Assembly: GCA_963969595.1 (NCBI GenBank)
Contig: OZ018411.1
Span: 28,717,445 to 28,781,444, forward strand
Origin: Neckera pumila
Taxonomy: Eukaryota > Streptophyta > Bryopsida > Hypnales > Neckeraceae
DNA: 64,000 bases
Direction: 5' to 3'
In this document: positions 60,130 through 64,000 of the stretch, one piece after another
How the letters are laid out: each line of letters starts with the position of its first letter
Position numbering within the stretch: the stretch's first letter is position 1
Notes under the pieces: model-generated
The model's database searches: none
What the model was told of the DNA's origin: nothing
What the model saw: only the letters and a program-made list of their open reading frames with translations
Translations under genes and position numbers: made by a program

Positions 60130-60600
60130 TGTTGTGGCTCAAAATCATGTTTCCACAAAAAAAAGTATGCAAATGTTCTCGATGGTGAGCTTGCATCCGA
60201 CCATCAGTTTATTTGTGGGACTGGTTCTCGATGGTGTCGACCATCTTTTCTTGTTGATTTTGAACGCCTTCTCCAACACCTCATCCTTTATGTTTGGCGT
60301 GAATAACGCCGTTGCAATTTGCTGCACACTGGCTGGTTTTTGGGCTGCTGAATCGAAAGCAGGAACTGCCAACGCTGGACTTTAGCCCACGTTCAGCTGG
60401 AAGTGCACCACAGCCCTTTGGGCAAACACAAACAACGCTCCCACCTTGAGGATGGAGTGGCAATCAAAGTGTTGTTGGTAGTGCTCACAAAGACCACGTA
60501 CCGCTCGCCTTGGGCCAACACCCAAATCTTTGTGGTCCGGGGTGCGTGTGAGGGGTTGCCTTGAGCTTCCCATGAAAGCCCATATACACATGCCTGTCAA
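60130..60600 (-). pseudogene. Germin-like pseudogene fragment
   Basis: Read on the minus strand, fragments follow the C-terminal two thirds of the germin at 28.98 kb, in order. A box-1-like segment NPSHAPRTTKIW (a metal-ligand His lost) comes first, then VFVSTTNNTLIATPSS (compare GFVDTNNTLFAG). After a frame change come AVVHFQLNVG at about 60385 (box 2, His kept), a stop, and a further frame with VPAFDSAAQKP and IKDEVLEKAFKINKK. At least two frame changes, one stop and no N-terminus or signal peptide. Confidence 0.85.
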
Positions 60601-60889
60601 GCATCAGAAAAATAGCTATTGTAGGGCTCCTACCAATCCATGCCCGATTTAACACATGCCCCAATCTAATTTATAATAACCTCAATACCAACTCTATTAT
60701 GAATATCAATTTCTATTATAAAAATGAATCAATTTGCATGGATTTGAGGCTAATTTAAAGTGACTTGATGTTAGTGTGTAATTAAGGTACAGATTATGCC
60801 CATTCTTGACACATGTTATCTTCATTTTGTGTAACCGACTTACTAACGCAAGCAATTTTTTCTTTCCTTTGTATTTTCTATTTTCCAAT

Positions 60890-61382
60890 CATTGTTAGGA
60901 AGAAAACAAACCCTACAGAAGGCCGTCAATTCCTGGATTAGGGAACGCAGGTTGGCGGATTTTTCAATTTTTTTATTTTTTTATTTTTTTAATTAATTTT
61001 AATTTTTTTTTTAAATCCCTAGCAAATGGACAGACCGCCGCAATCCGCAAACAGGGACGAACTGCAAACTTTTTTTTATCTATTTCTATTTTTTAATTTA
61101 TTTTTAAAATGGAAAAATAAAAAACTTGCAATTTCAAAATCTGATGTGGCAGTAGTAATGCCACATCAAATTGTGATTATTTAATTATTTTTCATTGGTT
61201 TTTATTGAATTTTTAATATTTTTTAATATTTTTTTATTTACTTTTTATTATTTTAACTCTTTTTATTTTTTTTTTATTTTAATATTTTTTTATTGCTAAA
61301 AAAATCCAGTTCGTTCCCAACTTGGTTGCTTGGAGAACAAACTGACTTAACGGCCTTCTGCAGGGTCCGTTTTTTTGTAATG
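60890..61382. mobile_element. R2-family MITE, copy f (long)
   Basis: The left end is CATTGTTAGGAAGAAAACAA, then ACCCTACAGAAGGCCGT. The reverse complement of the right end is CATTACAAAAAAACGGACCC, then TGCAGAAGGCCGTT. The interior has GATGTGGCAGTAGTAATGCC and long A/T runs. 493 bp, longer than other copies. Confidence 0.65.
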
Positions 61383-62659
61383 AAACAGCTTGGAATGGGA
61401 CTTTTCCTAGATGTCACAAATGGGAGTTTGGATTGAAAATGGGGTATTCTGCCCCAGACACATTCAGTGTGGCATGAGGGAAACCTCTGAAGGAAGTTTT
61501 GAAGGACCAAAGAGGAAGGAAAGTAGGGTTAACCACCAGTTATATGAATTATGGCTCAATTCAGATGACTAACCCGTGTATACACCAAGTTGCTGTAGTG
61601 GACTAAGGAAGACTTCATTTGTATTTGTCGATTGATGATGTTGAGAAACCGGTGGGAATAGCTTTTGATTCCTTGAAGGACACGCCCCCCCGACCAAGAT
61701 AGTCGCCAAAATTACTTTGATTATTGGACCAATAGGTGCATTCTTTGTTTTTACAATGAACAACAAAATCATCCATTGACCACTTTTCAGTTTCAGCGTC
61801 CTTCAAAGATTAAGGGTTAAGTTGTGAGCTAGCCTTGTTTTATGTAGTACTTGGCAATGGTAAGATGATGAAAGCTTGGTATGATGTGGAAAGCATGGTC
61901 TTTTGTTCATTTGCTTGTGTACTGTTTGTTATGCAGGGCCTGCAAGTTATCCAATAGGGGTAGCCACACCTTGTCCAAAAACAAAATTTCTATAAAGAAT
62001 GAGAATTTGTAGAGAGAAAAGAAGAATCAATCAGGAGACAAAAATTGTAAAAAGGTGTGACACCCCTTTTGTTGGTGAAGAGAATGACAGTGCAAAATTG
62101 GAGTACCAAAGTTTCCATGATGGACGTGCAAATGCACAAGAAGGCAGTGCAGGCAACATAGCATATACAATGCAACAGCACAAAGCACGGAACAAAATAT
62201 ATTTTCTATACAAAAACTTCATCACACTCATTATTCACCTCCGGGGGAGAATAATGAACAAGGAGAAGTTTTTGCAAATAAAGTATACTCTACCAACGGG
62301 AAGCTAATTAATGTGGGTTTGCCACGTTCCATTTTTTTCAAAGAATGGGTATGCTGTGAAGAAGGTGTAACTACCTCTAATGACTGTTATCACCAATTGA
62401 AAATTTAAGATCCCTAATGCAATGGGTGACTATGTTTATACGAAGAGTGAAGAAAAAGATCTACTTAAGTATTTAATATAATTGGATTAAATGGAGATTA
62501 AAATGTAACGCCTATGAAGATAAATTTTCTTCCTAAAATTGAGAGTAAGCTTATACAAAAGAAGAAATAGAATCTCTTTCCAAAAAGAAAAAGAAAAAGG
62601 AGGAAATAAAATGTTGAAGGGACATGCACACAAAAAATATTTTCTACAAATATTGAATA

Positions 62660-62661
62660 TG

Positions 62662-62717
<56 letters not shown>

Positions 62718-62720
62718 ATA
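62660..62720. repeat. (TA)n microsatellite
   Basis: Long, nearly pure TA tract of about 60 bp with one TAT interruption. Confidence 0.9.
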
Positions 62721-62950
62721 TTTAAATCACCAAATCTCTCTCAAAAAAATTTAAATTTGTCAATATTTGGATGAAAATTAGTATTAGCAATAGATGACTT
62801 CATAGATCAAATAGTGATCAAACAATGAATGATTCTTTCTATTTTTGGCTTTAAATTGAAGAAAGATGTCTTTGTATTGATAGAAGTTACTCTAAGAGGG
62901 ATTGAGGCAACGTGTTGTTCTTTTGCAATACACCTATGCTAGAGGTCACA

Positions 62951-63000
62951 TCTTCTTGGATTTTAGAGGGAGTGCAATTCCTTCTAAAATCCAAGAAGGA
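62951..63000. repeat. Short hairpin, ~21 bp arms
   Basis: TCTTCTTGGATTTTAGAGGG at 62951 pairs with CCTTCTAAAATCCAAGAAGGA at 62980-63000, with one or two mismatches and a loop under 10 bases. Isolated in spacer. Confidence 0.7.
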
Positions 63001-63748
63001 TGCGTGGCTCCTGGCACATTTGTATCACCGCAAAAAATATTAGATTGATGAATTAACTTAAGGAAAACCAGGCCATTTCTGTTCATCACCTAATTCCATC
63101 AGTCTACTTTGGGTCCCAATTCCATCCAAAAACTCATCCAAATCCATTCATTTTTTTGACAAAATTGTTACATTAATGCCAATAAGGTCTAATGTGTCAA
63201 TCCGTCAACAGTAAACACTTAAAAGTCATTGGATACATGGAAGAGCAGTTATGGGTTGTTTATAGAAAGTTCATACTAACTTCACTTTGAGCAGTATTAA
63301 TTGTAAGGCAAACAATTTTTAATTTGAAAATTATAATTCCACTTAGATTTGATTTATGAAAAAAGTGTACGCCTCTGGAACATATATGCCCCTCTTGAAG
63401 TTGGCCTCAAGGTATTCAGATTGTTAATCTACAAAAAGTAGTGAAATTAGGTTGCCTTAACAATTAGATTTCCTTATCCAATGAAGCTAATTACTTCATG
63501 GCTCACCACTTGTCTACATGGAGCCTAGTACAACAATTCTTGCAATACCTATAGTTCTTGCATTATTGCATCCTTTTACAGTAACAATACATATTTATAT
63601 AGTGTAGAAAGTCAAGAAATTAGTGAGGGACAACCTAATTTCACTATTTTGGGTAGGTAATAATAGGGTTGTCTACCTTATTATTCGAAAAGCGAGCCAA
63701 TATTGCACAACCGTACATAATCTTGCTTATTGGAAGTTGATTGAAGAG

Positions 63749-64000
63749 CAGTCCCACATCAACACAGTGAAGCCACACTATAAACGATTGATCTGCACCA
63801 TTGATCTTCTAAAAGATTAGAGGATCAATGGTGCAGAACATTTACAGTGTGGCTTCATCGTGTTGCTGTGGGACTGCTGTAACAGCAGCCCCACTGCAAC
63901 ACGTTGAAGTGACTCTGTAAACGTTTTGCACCATCGATCTTCTAAGATCTTTTAAGATCAATGGTGCAAATCACTTGAAGTGTTGCTTCAGCGTGTTGTT
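63749..64000. repeat. Back-to-back foldbacks with related arms, running off the window
   Basis: 63749-63812 pairs with 63817-63876 (CAGTCCCACATCAACAC against GTGTTGCTGTGGGACTG, and CTGCACCATTGATC against GATCAATGGTGCAG). A second fold, 63892-63945 against 63950-64000 and beyond, uses arms of the same sequence family (TTTGCACCATCGATCTTCTAA, TTAAGATCAATGGTGCAAA). So four related arms alternate in orientation. Non-coding. Confidence 0.75.

Larger units (their letters stand above)
61383..63748. other. AT-rich spacer
   Basis: No gene seen. Contains a (TA)n tract and a short perfect-type hairpin, listed separately. Confidence 0.5.

Noticed and set aside
1..64000. tRNA, rRNA or snRNA genes
   Set aside because: No sequence with tRNA A and B boxes in proper spacing or rRNA-like blocks was recognised on either strand by reading. 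A tRNAscan or Infernal run would settle it.
1..64000. LTR retrotransposon with paired LTRs
   Set aside because: No long direct repeats with TG...CA ends and no reverse transcriptase or integrase motifs were found. Apparent long repeats resolved into MITEs.

Overview
This is nuclear DNA of a land plant. The three main genes are all plant-type: a TFIID subunit TAF5, a full-size ABCA transporter of the plant ABCA1/AOH kind, and a chloroplast-type alpha/beta hydrolase close to chlorophyll dephytylase CLD1. A secreted germin-like protein adds to this. Two of the genes are cut by many short GT-AG introns. Genes are G+C-richer islands in very AT-rich spacer full of MITEs and CACTA relics. I cannot name the species. 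An intronless TAF5 and a full-size ABCA fit a non-seed plant (moss, liverwort or lycophyte) best, but this is an inference.

Layout: 1-5.2 kb is AT-rich spacer with MITEs. TAF5 is at 5.77-7.75 kb (+), preceded by three imperfect ~122 bp tandem units that resemble its own start region. 8.4-12 kb holds a foldback element, a MITE fragment and a CACTA-like terminus. 12.03-21.80 kb is bounded by matching CACTA-type termini. It contains a 2 kb inverted-repeat element, a 430 bp TIR element, a minisatellite and a decayed Ptta/En/Spm-type (Transposase_24-like) gene, with MITEs nested inside. 24.7-26.1 kb is a broken tnp2 (Transposase_21) gene. 28.98-29.63 kb is an intact germin-like gene (+). 29.9-38.2 kb is gene-poor. 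38.89-52.73 kb (+) is the ABCA gene. 54.16-59.64 kb (+) is the hydrolase. 60.1-60.6 kb (-) is a germin-like pseudogene. The right end is spacer with a MITE, a (TA)n tract, a short hairpin and back-to-back foldbacks that run out of the window.

I assembled the ABCA gene by hand into about 35 phase-compatible exons (about 1822 codons) and the hydrolase into 13 exons (476 codons). One ABCA intron appears to be GC-AG. The most notable biological point is that both nucleotide-binding domains of the ABCA protein keep Walker A but have lost the LSGG signature and the H-loop histidine. The first has also lost the Walker B glutamate. The open, phase-consistent frame argues against simple pseudogene decay.

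The genes do not form a pathway. ABCA and the hydrolase are adjacent and co-oriented, but nothing in the sequence links their functions.
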